Source: Pelecanus crispus (lineage: Eukaryota; Chordata; Aves; Pelecaniformes; Pelecanidae). Taken from it: a DNA stretch of 64,000 nt. This document shows, in pieces, positions 48,901-62,700 of this stretch. The DNA is taken from positions 26,392,728-26,456,727 of the forward strand of contig NC_134676.1 in NCBI RefSeq assembly GCF_030463565.1. Direction: 5' to 3'. The position numbers were made by a program, and so were the translations under genes. Under the pieces are notes generated by a model. That model saw only the letters and a program-made list of their open reading frames with translations, made no database searches and was not told the DNA's origin. Positions within the stretch are counted from its first letter, which is position 1, and each line of letters begins with the position of its first letter.

Positions 48901-51900
48901 CAAGAGAGACAGAAAAAAGGGAAGGAAGGAGCTGAAGAGTAGTCACCCTCCCTGCTGTTTCTGGGCTGAATAACTAATACTCTTTTTATATTCTATCACA
49001 CTGCCTGTTAGCAGCACAGATGGTAAAAAATACCCCCGAATGCAAAGGAGTGCAAAATAAAGATATAACCATGTGGAACCTAGACAGGCTGACTGTGTGG
49101 GGTAAGCAAACAGAGTACATTTGAATACAGCTAAATGGCAAGTCATCCATTGAAGACTGCAAAGCATAGTGTAGGTTTGCAGAATAAGGGAACTTGTCCC
49201 AGCATTTTGAAGAAGGATGTGGGGTCATGGCAGACACTTAGCTAATCGTGAGCTCCCCTGTGTGACATGAGGGCCACAAGGGCTGAAGGAGGACGTGTAT
49301 AATGAGGCTGCACCCGGTTGCAAAGAAGTTGCCACATGTCTGTCTGATGTTGGTGCAAATCCTGGAGTGCTCAGCTAGCTCCTGATGCCTGCAGTTCAAG
49401 AAGGATTCTGGTGAATTAGAGGCTGTCAGAGCAGAGCTAGGAGTGATTAACAGATCAGAAAATGCCTTTTAGTAAAGGACTGCAGGAGCTCAAATCTGTA
49501 CCGCTTAGCAAAAACCAGAGGGGTCTGGATGTTCTTGATGACAGCCTAACAATACTTGTAAGGGCACAGAAATAGGATGTTAAGTTTCATTATCCTGGCA
49601 GAGAATGGTATAGCCAGATTCAATGGCCAGATGTTGAGGTGTGACAAAGTCAACCAGAAATAGGGCACTGTGTTCTTAATAGGGAGAATATTTTGGTTTT
49701 GGGACGTCTTTGCAATGTTGTGGTGGTTCCGCCTCCATGGAAACTGTAAGATGGAGAGGGCTGGTTTTCCAACTGGTCGGCTCCAACGCAAGCTGAAATG
49801 AATTCAGGATGCTTCTCTGGCTTGAGGTTTAGGAAAGCTCAGATTGGATGGTCACAGCACCTCTTCTGGGTTTTCAGCACTGAGACACTTGCATCTTCCC
49901 TGGCTCAGCTTTCTTGAAACTACAGTTCATCTGCATGCACTAGGCCTGCATTTCAGCCATATAATTAACGCTTGGTCCTGGAAGTAGATAGCTCAAGGGA
50001 TCTGGCCTACAAATAAGAGAGGAATCAAAAGGTTTCAGTGCCTGAAATCAGATATTGCTATTGTCTGTAGCAGCATGCAACTTGTTTGCTAATGAGCTCA
50101 TTAATCCTTCACTCTCTGAAGATCTTGCCTTTGAGGTTAGATAAAAGTTGTTCTCTGAGGAGACTTCCTCTTGGCTGCTTTTCTTCCCCAGGAGCAAAGA
50201 TGAAGCCCATGCAGAATGGTGTGTTTTGAGTCAGAAGTTTGGCATTTGTTGAAGAGGGCAGCTAGGGCAATCCCTCAACATCCCAAGTGGAGGTAACATT
50301 GGATAATTTCTGATCTTAGCCCCTGAAAGATTTACTTTGCTTAGAGGGGATGGTTGCTGAAATTGTTCAGCAGCTGGAGGGGATCTGAATCGCATTTGTG
50401 AGATTGTGCTCATGCTCTTGCCTCCTAACCCTGAAACTTGGATGGATCACAAGACTGTGTTATGGGGCCCTGGGAGCAGGTGACGCAGGAATACAACCAT
50501 GTGCATTACGGACACCACTATTTCTCTCTGCTGCATCAAGCCTTTAAGAAGAATCCACATGAATGTTTTGAAAGCCCTCATCAGGATTAGCTTTTACATG
50601 TGGCCCATTCATGCTGCTGCATTTTTGTTGCCTCCTTTTTGAGGCACTCCTGAGGCCAGAGGAAGGCATATTAGCTGGAGTCCAGTGATGGGAGTGAGAC
50701 CGTGGTCTGTACGGGCCCAGGGACTCCACAGGGACAGGACAGAGCTGCTGAAGATCTGTGTGCTGAGAGCTAAACCCCTTACCTGTGTTTCTGTGGGCAG
50801 ACCTGACATGATGGCTTCCCTACTCCCCAACAACATATTTGTGTTTCCCTGAAGGGGAGGTTTCTGCCTCTAGATTTGGGGTGTGGGAAGGAAAACAGTT
50901 GCAATGCTTTGATGGGGAAGAACTCATCATTGAAGACCTGATCTTTACATTGGGGTGGAGGTGGGACTGGGAGGCAGTGGGGAGGAGAAAAACCTCAACT
51001 ATTTTGATACAGTAAAGGTAGCAGGTGCCTATTTTCTGACACTATTACACAACCATTTTACGTATCTCTTTTTTCCTGGCCCTCAACATATGGGAAGAAC
51101 ATTGTTTCTTCCTTTTTTTAAAACAGATGGAGGCTGCTGGTTGCCACAGCTCTGTTGAGAGTGAGTTCACTATTTGGAATATACATGGACTTGGTAAAAT
51201 ATATTCCTCTTCTGAACTGGCTAATCTTTGAAACTTACGTTTCCTGAGTTTCCTGTACCATCTTCAAAGAAAAGCAGTTGATGCTTTTTCCCCTGCTCTT
51301 AACAATCATGCTTGAGAAGTCAAATAACTCAGAAAACAGGAAATTAAATGAATTACTGCAAGATCCTGCAGATGATTTTAATTTTTACAGCTAATAAAGA
51401 TAATATGTTTTTATACAAAACCATAGAATAAGTATGCTGCTTGAATTTCTTTGCATGTGATTTATTTACTTACACTATACTTAGTGTCAGAGTCCTTTTT
51501 CTGTAACCTTTATTCATAATAAAAGAAAATGGGTATCTTTCATGTAAGGTCTTCGGAGCATATGTCTCAGATGGACTTCATCATGACACTCTCTGGAAGC
51601 TCAGCAGCTTATCAATGAGATCTTTTGAGCTCGGTGTCCAAGAAATGCGCTTCTACACATATACCAGCAGACACAGGAGCAGTTTTTAAATAAAGACAGG
51701 CCCAGTGACGATTCCCAAAAGATTAAGGCAAGAGACCAAAAGAACGGAACTTCTTAAAGAAAGAAGAAAGCTCTGCTAACAGATTGGAAGTATTACTACT
51801 TGCTGTACTGCTCAAACATTTCTGTTTGCTGAAAATGATTGGCACACCTCTGCTGGGCTGAAGACAGCAGATGGCACAGTGTGCCTGTCCCTCAAGGGAC

Positions 51901-54900
51901 TGTTGGGTTATGTATGTGGAATGAGTTTTGTTGGTCTCAACCCAGGCAGGTCTCACCTCAAAGGCGGTCATGACTGCTTCATATCCTGGCTGAAGCTCCA
52001 GCAGAGAAGCCAGTTCTGGATGTACACAGCAAATGAACTGACCTGAAGTGTGGCTTCCCACTGGCACGCTCCTCCAAATTAATTTTTTGTTATTTCTCTT
52101 GGAAGAGACCATCCTCCTCCAGGCCTAGCACCTTCCACAAGTATCAGGAATGTATGGCTTCTTAAAGAATATAAAAAGCTACTCAGTGTTTTGTGAAAAC
52201 AAGTACCAGTGAGATACCCAGAATGGGGTTGTATTGGCATTAGCGTGTGACCTGGGACTACGCTTAGTTAGTGAGAAAACCTGCCATATTGTGTCCTTTG
52301 AAAATCTCCACCCCCAAGCTATCCTGATACCTACTGGCAGGTGCAGAGATTTGTAACAGAAATATTACAATTCTAAGATAAAGTGAAAATATGTGTGTGA
52401 AAGCATGAGAAAAAACAACAAAGCAAGGGTTAAAAGAATGGCCTGTGCTCATATCCAAGGACACGACTGTAAGTTATAAAGCTGGTAAACACAGAGGAAT
52501 GTGTTGTTTACACCAAGACCAGAGAGTCTGTGCTTTGATAAAGCCATGCTCTGGTGCCAGGAGAATGACAACAGAAGTGCAGCCTGGTGCATGTGCCATT
52601 CTTCTTCCAGCTCTCCCAACAGGACAACAGATCACAGCTGCACAGATACGCAAAACTGGGAAAGGAAACAGTTAGGAAACTTGCCTATATGTCTTGCTGC
52701 TTTGGAATATGTGCACGTGAGAGTGTCAGTAGGTAAAAGCAACTTACACAGAGATTTGTAAAATAAAATCCCACTCCCATTTCACAGGGTCTTGTGCTTA
52801 GTCTTCTTACACTAATTTCCTACACAGACAGTAAATAATGCTTCAGTTTATAACTGGGAAGTTCACCTAAAGGAGCTACCCCTGCAGCTTTGTTAAGAAG
52901 TACTTGCCTTTCTCAACATTAGATCTCAAAAAATAATAATTGACAACCTTTTATACACAGAGGCCATGGGAGCTAGCTTCCACCTGCAAGACATTTTGAA
53001 TGTCTGTTGCTTGAAAAGGATGACAGAAGGTGCATTTTTAAAAAAAAGCATATTTGCACTTTTAAAATATCATTAGTCCAATGGCTGTCTAGACCTGTAA
53101 CTCCAAACGTGTAAATCAATGCCCATTTGGGAGTTCAGAGCACAAACTTCTTCTCTTTTCACCTTGTAGGAAATTATCAGAAGCAGTCAGAAGGAAAACT
53201 CCCTGCTGTTCCTGACCTGGAAAGAATGCTGGAGCTGAAATGCTATTGCCTGAGGTGCCAACACAAATAGCTAAGGGAAAAAGTCAACCCCACAGCATGG
53301 AGGGGTGGGAGAGGGGACAGGATGGGATAGGTTACTGCAATAGCAGAAAAGAGATTCAACACCACAGAGTTCTGCTCCAGTAGTTAATGGAAATGGCTTC
53401 TGAATGAAGTGAGAATAAATAAAATGCCAGAAATCAAGCTTTACTTGATGACTCATTACTAGGTGGAAGGTAAAAAGGCACAGAGAAAGTGCTTATAAAG
53501 AAATGGGAAAAGTGCCCATACTTCAGAAAAAATAAACAAAAATGTCTTTGCTAACTGTGAGGCAGGTAGTCTGAAGTAAGCAAGTAGCAGTAAGGGGGCA
53601 AGCTTGCCCTGGGATCTGACTCTCTTAGCACTGAGACTTATGTGGAGCAAGTGCTCTGAGTCTGGGAGCAGGTCAGAGGCAGCTATGACGAAGAGCCCAC
53701 GAAAGGTGAGGTCTGTCAGATCACAAGAAAAACAGGAGTAACCTCACTGGAAGATGGAGTAGATCAAAGCAGAGGAAATAGATCCCAAGCAAAGGTGATC
53801 AGCGTGTCATTCCTGAGATCACTGCTGAATTGTAGAACTCCCCAGGAGAGGTGGCATCTGTAGCTTGGTATCTGCAATACTTCTTTTATATTCAAAGCAA
53901 AGCTTATGCCAGCTGGATTATAACAGGAAACCTGGGAATTTTCCCAAAAATGAACATCAGCGCATGACTGGAATGGTTCAGGGTCACTTTCCTTGGTAGC
54001 TGGAGGGCCAGATAATGCACCTAACATGACTGAAAATGCTTGACAAGCTGCAAAGGCAAGACATGTGCTACGTCTGTACAAAGTCTGTACAGATTTAACC
54101 AGGACTAGTGAAACAGAATGGAGGTTTTGTATTGCCAATTTGGTGTGAATCTCACTTGCGTACAATATCTATGTGTCACAGGGGCTTCAGAAACTCTTCA
54201 AAGGAGTGCAAACTCTAACACCAAGAAGGGACTGGACCTCTGTACGTATGATGTTTAGGTGAGGGAAACCATCACATCTGTAACATGCAGTTAGAAGACA
54301 ATTGAGGACACTGGACTAGATTATGTGAAAGAAATACACATCATCCAGAAAAGCCACCTGTTATTCTTAGAGCCTATGACTGATATATGAAGGGAAAAGC
54401 ACATCCAAAATGGGTCAAACCTGAAATGTCACCACTAAAAGTGTGTCAGGGCTGGTGCAGTCCCCTATGAGGTACACTTACAGAGGAATATCATGACTAA
54501 CCTGATCTCACACAGTTTCCTGAAAGAAGACCCAGAAACACCTGTGAGGATTTCTCCTGACCACATTCTGCAAGCTGTATTTGATGTCATTTCCAAGCCC
54601 ACAGCCACTGCAGCAGATGTCAGCAGTTTTGGCGTTGGTGGGTGCAATGCAAGTTATGCAGACATGAGTGGAAGCCTGGAGTGAATTGTTCAGCTGGTTA
54701 TCAGGCACCAAAGCTTAGGCAAAGAATATTTAGGGAACATACAGCTACCTGTAAGGCACTTGCTAAGCAAGTATCTTGACTGACACAACAGGTCACAAGC
54801 ACCTTGTAGCCTGAATAGACAGGAGCTGAATAGACTAAGAAGCTGTGCTTCTCTCTCAGTATTTTCTTCTAACCTACACATAAATGAGCTGCCAGAGAGA

Positions 54901-55430
54901 GCAATGCATGTCCAAATTAAAAGAAAAAATCAACAATTCAGAAACTCCGTCTTGCTTGCCAGAACAATTCCTTTATATCAGACAGCATTACAGGGCCAGC
55001 TCAGTAGCTTTTCAGGGTTGCCAAGATCAGGACAGTTCACTACACAGTCTTAGGGGTAAATCCCATCATACCATGGGTAGCCCTGCTTAAAGCACATGGG
55101 GCTGAGAGACACCAAATCTACAAAGATTTAGGCAAGGTAATTTTTAACTGTCAGATGGCAGAGTGTGACCTACCCAGACTTAAACAAATTCTGATGAAAA
55201 CCTGGATCATCAAAAAGTACTAGGCAGCACTGGCTAATAGCTTCCCCCAGGGAACATGTCTAGCTGAAACACAGCTGAGCATGCAATATGATAGCCAAGG
55301 AGGAATTTTCTGAAGAAATACTTTCTTTCAAAACCTGCCCACTTCAGAGGGGCAAGAGCTTGCTGGTCTGAGTTTTTACATAGGAATTGAAAGATGAGAA
55401 TTCAGCTGCCTGTTCTTAACAGCAGTAGCA

Positions 55431-55505
55431 TCATAGAACAGTATCAACTGGAAAGGACATCTGGAGCTCATCTGGTCCAATGCCTTGCTCTGCTGAAAGC
55501 TCTGA
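55431..55505 (-). mobile_element. Old CR1 3' fragment
   Basis: ATCATAGAACAGTATCAACT, then GGAAAGGACATCTGGAGCTC and ATCTGGTCCAATGCCTTGC parallel the CR1 3'UTR in reverse orientation. Diverged; assigned on consensus similarity by eye. Confidence 0.6.
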
Positions 55506-56288
55506 CAACTCTAACAGTTCTCTCCTTTGGGCCTACCAGTCATCTTTTCTTAACGCTGTTTGAATTTCTGTGAATAATTATCGGAGTTCCAGCGACTGGA
55601 ACTTTAGAGATATGGCTGGACATAGGAACTACTGGTTGTTTCTGGGTGGATGAGACAATAACTTTTCATGCCAGAAGATCTTAGTCTCACCCCAGTTATG
55701 GAAGAGGATTACCACTGAAACCTTTAAAAAATTCTGTAGGGATAAAAATCCCTGGTGTCTTCCTGGGAGCACAGTGTCTAATAGGGACAGAGTGAATCTT
55801 CACCTGAATGTAGCTCACCAACAGTGTTATGGCCTTGGTGCAGGGAATATTTTGAGAATACTTTCAGAGACTATAATGATACACCTTCAGAATTTGATAG
55901 ATGAAACAAAAAAAAGTGGTGAAAATCCTCCTGGGCACCACATAATTAAATGTCAGTGATAGGTGAAGCTGATGATTTGTGGGAACCATTACACTATTTT
56001 AAAATATCAGTTCCTATTAAAGACTGCTCACTGCCTTCACAAATCTCAGCAAGCAACCAAAGAAATCGGCTCCACTGCTATTGCAGAGGGCACTCAAATG
56101 CCCTAGTCTCCAGTCTCTGTGCCCTCACCCTTGCCACAGAATGTCCTGCAACTCATGGATACCAACACCTCATCTGACTAAGACCCTTGCTCTGCAAGAG
56201 ACCCCTTAGGGGTTTTCCTGTCTTGGCTACAAGCCCATGGGGTGTGTCCATTTCTGGACCCTCCATCTAGGTTCAGGTTCTTCTGAAC

Positions 56289-56393
56289 CATAGAATCATA
56301 GAATCATTTAGATAGGAAAAGGCCTTTAAGATCATCCAGTCCAACCATTAACCTAGCACTACCAAGTCCACCACTAAACCAGTTAAGGGTAGA
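56289..56393 (-). mobile_element. CR1 LINE 3' end fragment (first of two)
   Basis: Starts with CATAGAATCATAGAATCAT, then the CR1 3'UTR (CCTTTAAGATCATCCAGTCC). The wording matches the subfamily of the large copy at 30.6 kb, including ACCATTAACCTA and AAGGGTAGA. It breaks off at about 56393 without coding sequence. Confidence 0.88.
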
Positions 56394-56455
56394 GTAATAA
56401 TTTCATGTTTCCTGGTTTGGTGGCTGGATTATTTTTTAATGAAAGTGAAAACTAG

Positions 56456-56798
56456 GAATCATTAAGGTTGGAAAGGATCTCTAAGATCATCAGTCCAACC
56501 ATCAACCCAACACCACCATGCCTACTAAACCATGTCCTAAAGTGCCACGTCTACCCATTTTTTGAACACCTCCAGGGATCGTGACTCCAGCACCTCTCTG
56601 GGCAGCCTGTTCCAATGCTTGACTACTTTTTCTGTAAAGAAATTTTTCCTAATATCCAATCTAAACCTCCCCTGATGCAGCTTGAGCCCATTTCCTCTTG
56701 TCCTATCACTAACTACTTGGGAGAAGAGACCAACACCCACCTCACTACAACGTCCTTTCAGGTAGTTGTAGAGAGTGATAATGTCTCCCTTCGGCCTC
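56456..56798 (-). mobile_element. CR1 LINE 3' fragment with end of reverse-transcriptase ORF (second of two)
   Basis: A separate CR1 3' end in the same orientation, from a different subfamily (AACCCAACACCACCATGCC). It is followed by the C-terminal end of ORF2: a minus frame 56740-56537 reads [14 protein letters not shown], then [11 protein letters not shown] and [10 protein letters not shown]. It truncates near 56798. Only the last 67 codons remain. Confidence 0.9.
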
Positions 56799-59700
56799 CT
56801 TGTCTGAATGAGACATCTGTTGAGGGGTGAAGGCCTGACTCAGAGGAACTCGCAGAATGGTGTTCAGACAACCTTCCCAGGACTACCTTGCTCAATACTG
56901 CATGTCCAAAACTGTCATTGTTCTTGGGTTGCTGTGAGTTTACATATCATTACCAGTGTCAGTGCTTGTCTTTGTGACTCAGAACAGCATTTGGGTTAAA
57001 ATTGTTTAAAGGCAATAATATTTATGTGCTATGACAGGAACTGAATCTCTAGTGGTAGTTTTTAAAAATAGCAGATAGTCTATCATCCACAATGTAAAGG
57101 CTCATGGCAACTGGAACAAAACAGAGCAGATTTAACTGCACCCATGGTTTGCAACAAAATCCCATTGTGGATATCAGACTTCTGCAGTCACTATCAAGAA
57201 GTAGGACATACTATGGTTAAACTCCTCAGCAAATTCCAGACCACAATCTTGGTAATCTCCCATTTTTTCCACTAGGTGCCTATCAAAAAAAGCCTAGGGA
57301 TCTGAGAGGATATCCAGATTTAAAATTGCAATTTCTATTGCTTCAAGCCTGAAAGGTGATACATATTTTTCAAGCATCTTGTAGTACCTGGAATTCTCAC
57401 TGGTGATCTTTCTGGCACAGCCTTTTGTGGGACATGGTTTATTTGTTGCCAGACTGCCACAGTGAAATTTCAGCTATCTAGCCTTTTCATGCATCCATTA
57501 CCAGTATGAAGGCAGAACCTGACCTCCTGAGGAACTTCTGCATCTTCTTGTTATAGAGTCTCTTGACCACACCGGCGCTTTCTCAAGTCTAGTACAAAAG
57601 GTGTTTATAGAATACATTAAGTGCAAAAATGTTCATTCTCCCTTATCTTTCTGATAGCCTCTGCAGGTCTAACAAATCTGAATTGCCAAAAATTTCATGT
57701 TTCTCAGTCCTTCTACTTCTCCTTAAAAATCAGTTCAAACTACCTCAATGAAAATTGAGACCAGCTGCTATTGAAAACAAAAACCATTTATCTCTTAGGC
57801 CCAGAATAACTGCCTCCTCTCTCTCCCCAGACATATCTTTTCCCAATATTTTCTCATCTTCTCTGTCTGACAGCTTATAAATCCAGGTCATTGATTTCTC
57901 CTATGTTTATACCTTCTGTGTGGTATAAAGACAGCTAGCACACTAGCACATTACATTTTTAAGGTGTATGACCAGATGGGATTCAATATGGAAAGAAGCA
58001 AAGGGCAAAGGCAGGAAATCCAACCAGCAACCAGTTGGTGGCTGAGGGAAGGGAACATTCCTGCAGGGAGCAAACTAAGAGATGGCACAGAGCTTGAGTT
58101 TGCTGTAGCATTCCTAAAGAGAAAGGCTTGGTCAAAATTCCCTCAAAAAGTGGAATAAAAAAGGCTGAAATCTAGGCACTGAATACATTTGTGTCTGTCC
58201 TAAATGGACAACAAATACAGGAAGCTGATCTTAACACTTCTAGGTGTGCTCAACTCTAATACAAATTCCAGATAACGTGAGTCTGGGCTGGTGCCCTTTC
58301 CATGGTGCAAAGATTTGCAGGAACTTTTAGTCAGGCTCAAGTTTTCCCTGCTTGTGCTTAAAAACCAGCTTCCCAGCAGATCACACTACCTGCTGGCCAT
58401 GACACAGAAAAGGAGATCAGGTGAAGAGCAGGTCATCATTTTGAACATTTTTGCTCCATTATTGCTGATTGTTTGAAAAAGGGAACTGATATTCTCCTTT
58501 CCCTGTAATTGCAAATTATGGCCAGAATATTTTCCTATCATGGATGGTGAAATGGAGTTAAAAACCCCACAAAAGCCTGTTAGATCAAGTACATGGGTAA
58601 CAGCTAAAAGCTGTCTCAGCAGAGAAAGTCTGCATAATCCTATTCTTCTATTCCCACTTTTGCTTGGCTTAGGCAGATGTAAGGGCAAACCACAGCAGGA
58701 TCCAAGGCAAAAGGGGGTTTGCAGCAGGAAAGCATCTTTCTTGGCACAAATAAGAGCCAAAAAAGAAAGAAAAAAATAAGTAGAGATCACAAAGGGGACA
58801 CATTTTTTGCAGAAGTACAAAAGAGAAGCGAGGAAGCTCCCCCCACTCCATGTGTCCAAGGAGAGTTTCATACTGAGAGGAACTTTGTGGCTTGCAAAGC
58901 TTTGTCAGACTACAGGGGCAAGAAGATGTGCAGGTCTAGGTTTTAGCAAGAACCCTGGGGCAGTCTAATCCAGTACAACAGCAATACAAGGAGGTAGTTA
59001 AAACAGAGTACTCACAAGCTAATCAGACTAACCACTGTGGGCTAAGCATGCTTACTATAACACTCTCCCACTTCCTCACCAACCCTTCATCAGGCAGTTT
59101 CTCCTTGTTCCTTCCCTGCAGAGCCTCCAGCGTGTCTTCCTGGGTGGTCACAGTGTTCTGACTCCCACGTTCACACTGGGAGCTAACGGTGTTCAAGCAC
59201 GTTTGCTCCTCCATCCTTGCTGCTGTTCTGGTCTCAGCTATTCACTGCTTGGTATGTGATACAGAAGCATTGATACATTCAAATTGTTTTCCAAAAGCAA
59301 AAGCTATCCACATGTTGTGCTGCCATGCACATGGAAATGATTATCCAGTTATACCAAGTACAGTTTAACCATCCAGGTTATTTATGTCTAGACTTCAAAG
59401 ACTGCCTTACTGGGCAGGGGATATTCAGTGGTCTCTAGAACTAGTTATTTCAGTGTTTTCCTTTGAATGCTCTCATTTGACTACTACAAACCCATGAACT
59501 ATAATGATATAGCTGTTTGAGGCTGCTACATCCCCATGGTGCTACAGAGGATCCACCTTTACTGCCCAGCATGAATTCCTAGCTCACAGAAACCTGTACT
59601 ATATATTATGAAGGTCAGTCATTTGGGAACACATGCAAAGAGGAAACACTGTGTAGCTTTCTGCAAGCCCAGGAGTGCTACCAGACTATGAACATCAGAT

Positions 59701-62700
59701 TTCTCCACTAATGTACAGACCCTCAGACTGATGGCTCATGGGAAGCCTCAGGTGTTAGTTTGGCAAGTACTAGCTTCCAGGAAAAAAATCAGAGCACTGC
59801 TGCAATGGCTCACTAATGAAGAGCACAAGAAAATACTTAGTAAACACATTATTCATGTGGAGGAAACCGCTCTTTCGCAGTTCTGGGAAAAGAAATTATT
59901 TAGTCTAATTTTGATGTTGGAGTCTGCAGACAGTCACTCTAACATAGTTCCTTTTATCATCATAATAGTATGTTTTCCTTTCCTAGTGCTTATTTTTCTC
60001 CCTGGTAGATACGACATATTATGCTCTTGGGTTTCTTTAAGAGCTCTTTTTTCTCTCAGTGCTGGTTTCTAAAACCATTCATTTTTATCCTGTCCTCACT
60101 TTACTGGTTAAGCATTTGTAATGTTTTAGCATTCCATCTATTTTAATTGAAAGCTTAGCCAATCCAATAAAGGCTGTTTTCTCCCTGTTTAGACTGATGA
60201 TGTGGCAGGATTAGAATCTCATCCAGGCTGCTATGGAGTAGCTGGCTTATCTTGGTGGGAGAGCTGGAACTCAGTGTTAAATCACTGCAAGAAGAAACTG
60301 TTCCAAAGCCACGCAGATTCCTCACAGTGCTTCCTGCTCCAAACATCCTCACTCCCACTGGAAAGAAAAACAGCACAGAAAGGTGGCAGTGCTTGTAAGC
60401 TGTGCGACTAGAGCAGGATCTTCTCAGAGGAACAGCCTCTGAGCAGCCTCTAGCTCCACCGGCTGGTGTAGGATACCCTTAATAAATGTGAAGCTATGAG
60501 GGGACCCTGGCTGATATAGGATGAGGACTTCTCCCTTGATCATATTTAACTGGTATAAAATCTCCAGTTTAGTGGCCCAGCACTCGTAGCTGGTACTGAA
60601 TGCACAAGAGAGGAGCTTTTCTGCCTGTCTCTGGGTTGAGGCAAGCTGGGGAGCTGGCACCTGAGGAGAAGAGAGCAGGAACCTGCAGCACTGTCAGGAA
60701 TGGGAGACGAACAAAAAGTGGCTGGTGTTCCCATTTAGCACTACCCCATTAAGCAGTATTCTTTGCTAGAAATAGCACCAACCTCAAGTATCTGCCCTTG
60801 GGAGGTATTTCAGTTAGAAACTTTTCCCAATTAAGTGAGAAAAGCAGGGTGTTAAAAAGTGCCCAGTCTGGGCAACACTCAAGTAAAAAAAGTGGTGTTG
60901 GCATGATTTAAGCTGGAGAACAACAAATAAATAAATAAGTACAACAGAGAGCATTCACTTTTTTTTTTTAAAAAAAACCTGTTTCTCCAAAGTAGCAGCT
61001 TTGTGAAAGAGACTTTTTTGTAAAAGACCTGTAGTATATTGTACCAGTTCAAAGGGAGGACCAGTTTGCTCCTTCACTGTGTTACCACTTGAGTCAGTGT
61101 CCCCTTGGAAGATGGGTACATCAGCAATTTAATTGATATGCTGTGATTCATTAAGCACAGCAGTTTGGGGAGAGCTCAGCATTTGGAAAAGGAAGGTTAT
61201 TCAAATGCTGATGCACTCTAGCTCCAGATGCAATCCCTGTCAGGATGTTGTCTGAAGGTATGCAGACAGAGGAGCTGTGCTGAGATTTTTCAAATACCAT
61301 GATGCTCAAGTCAGGATCTGATCCCCAGAGCACCCATTGTTCTCACTTGGAGGCTTAGGTCAGCTCTCTTATTGTCTATTCTTCTTTTCTGAACTGCCCA
61401 ATATCCTAAGATTTTAACCCATTGAATAAAGTGAAAGAAAATATTTCTCCTTCAAGTATTCCCATAAAATGCTAGCTGACTTGTTAACTCCAATGTGGCA
61501 TTGGGTAACTAAAGTACCTAGCCTCAGGTATCCAGCATACCGATGTAGTAGGCTATAGCAGGAGTACCTCTCTCTTTTCTGCAGCTGAGTTTGCAGACAA
61601 ACATCCTACACATAGTGGATTCAAATTCCTAGAAGGCAATCTTCTATTTTCCAGAGGATATGAAGCATTACCTTAGGTCATAAGTCATGCTCCTTCTATA
61701 AGGAACTTCATCCCTCAGAATGGAGTTAAAATATATCCCAAGCAAGATATTCATGGATAACAGGTTTGAACTTGGGCTTTTCCAGATGAAGGCTGCTAAT
61801 AGAGAAGGGGTTACCTCAGTACATTACTTTGTTAACTTGATTGTGCCTTAGTTTCCAGTGTCACTCTCCCCGCCCCACCCCTCCCACCCCCCCCCACCCC
61901 CCGGCCCTGAGGAGTGCTTTTTTTTCCCCTCAGTCTTTTTGGGATCTCCACTTGTCTTCATGTAAAGGTGCAAGTTTCTTAAATTCCTCATGGTACCTGC
62001 ACTTCCCCAACTCTTGAGATGTCCCATTTTGAACAGAAAATTAGTGCTTTCAGCAAACAAAATCTTTTTGCCTTCTGGGCAGAATATATAAAAAGAAAAA
62101 TCTGTTTATTGTTATTCCTTCTTAAATTTTTTTTCCAAAAAAACCCCCAGTAATATTCCAGGTCCACATCTGTCAAGCACATACACAGATTAGAACCATG
62201 CCACCCAACAGTGAGCTGTTAAAAAAACTTGCCTTCAAAATTTTCTTAATGCACTAAGGCATTAGCTGATATAAGAATCTTTCCACCTAACCTGGACACG
62301 ATTAATTACACCATGAGTAAAAACAAACATCATTTTTCCAGTCAAACATAATGAGTTAAGGCAAGTCCGCTCCTTTCTGCTTAATAAGGATCCCAAATTG
62401 TTTTTCAAGTATACTGTTTTTGTCTTAAATCCTATCAGTGCAAACAGGCAGAAACCAATTAGCAGTTTATTAGTGTGTTAAGGTGTTAGAAATTCTTATT
62501 ATTTAATGAATCAATGTTTCTGCATTAGCCTTCAGTCACTGATTAAGCAACACACTTAAACACAGACTTAACTCCAATTATGGGAACAGTCCTCTGAAGT
62601 TAAGCATGTGTTCAAGCGTGTAAATTATAAAATGCCTGTCATGTTCGGTGTAAGACCTATAAAACCAAAGGTACTCTGAAGGAAGGAAAAATTCAAGCTG

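Larger units (their letters stand above)
32673..56288. other. Gene-poor stretch right of the CR1
   Basis: 23.6 kb with no recognised host gene. The region 32,673-33,350 is GC-rich with long frames but no known domain. Elsewhere the DNA is mostly AT-rich, with the homopolymer junction at 34681, inverted repeats at 38631 and 45955, and old CR1 scraps at 40232 and 55431. Exon-like minus-strand segments at 45134-45267, 48790-48897, 50783-50848 and 51239-51365 are treated as findings, not genes. Confidence 0.5.

Noticed and set aside
48665..48973. Cys-containing plus-strand frame considered as a defensin-like gene
   Set aside because: No signal peptide and no beta-defensin six-cysteine spacing; antisense to the EGF-like segment, which is itself uncertain.
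53764..54165. 133-codon minus-strand frame
   Set aside because: Considered as a retroelement or host exon remnant. No catalytic motif or family signature found.
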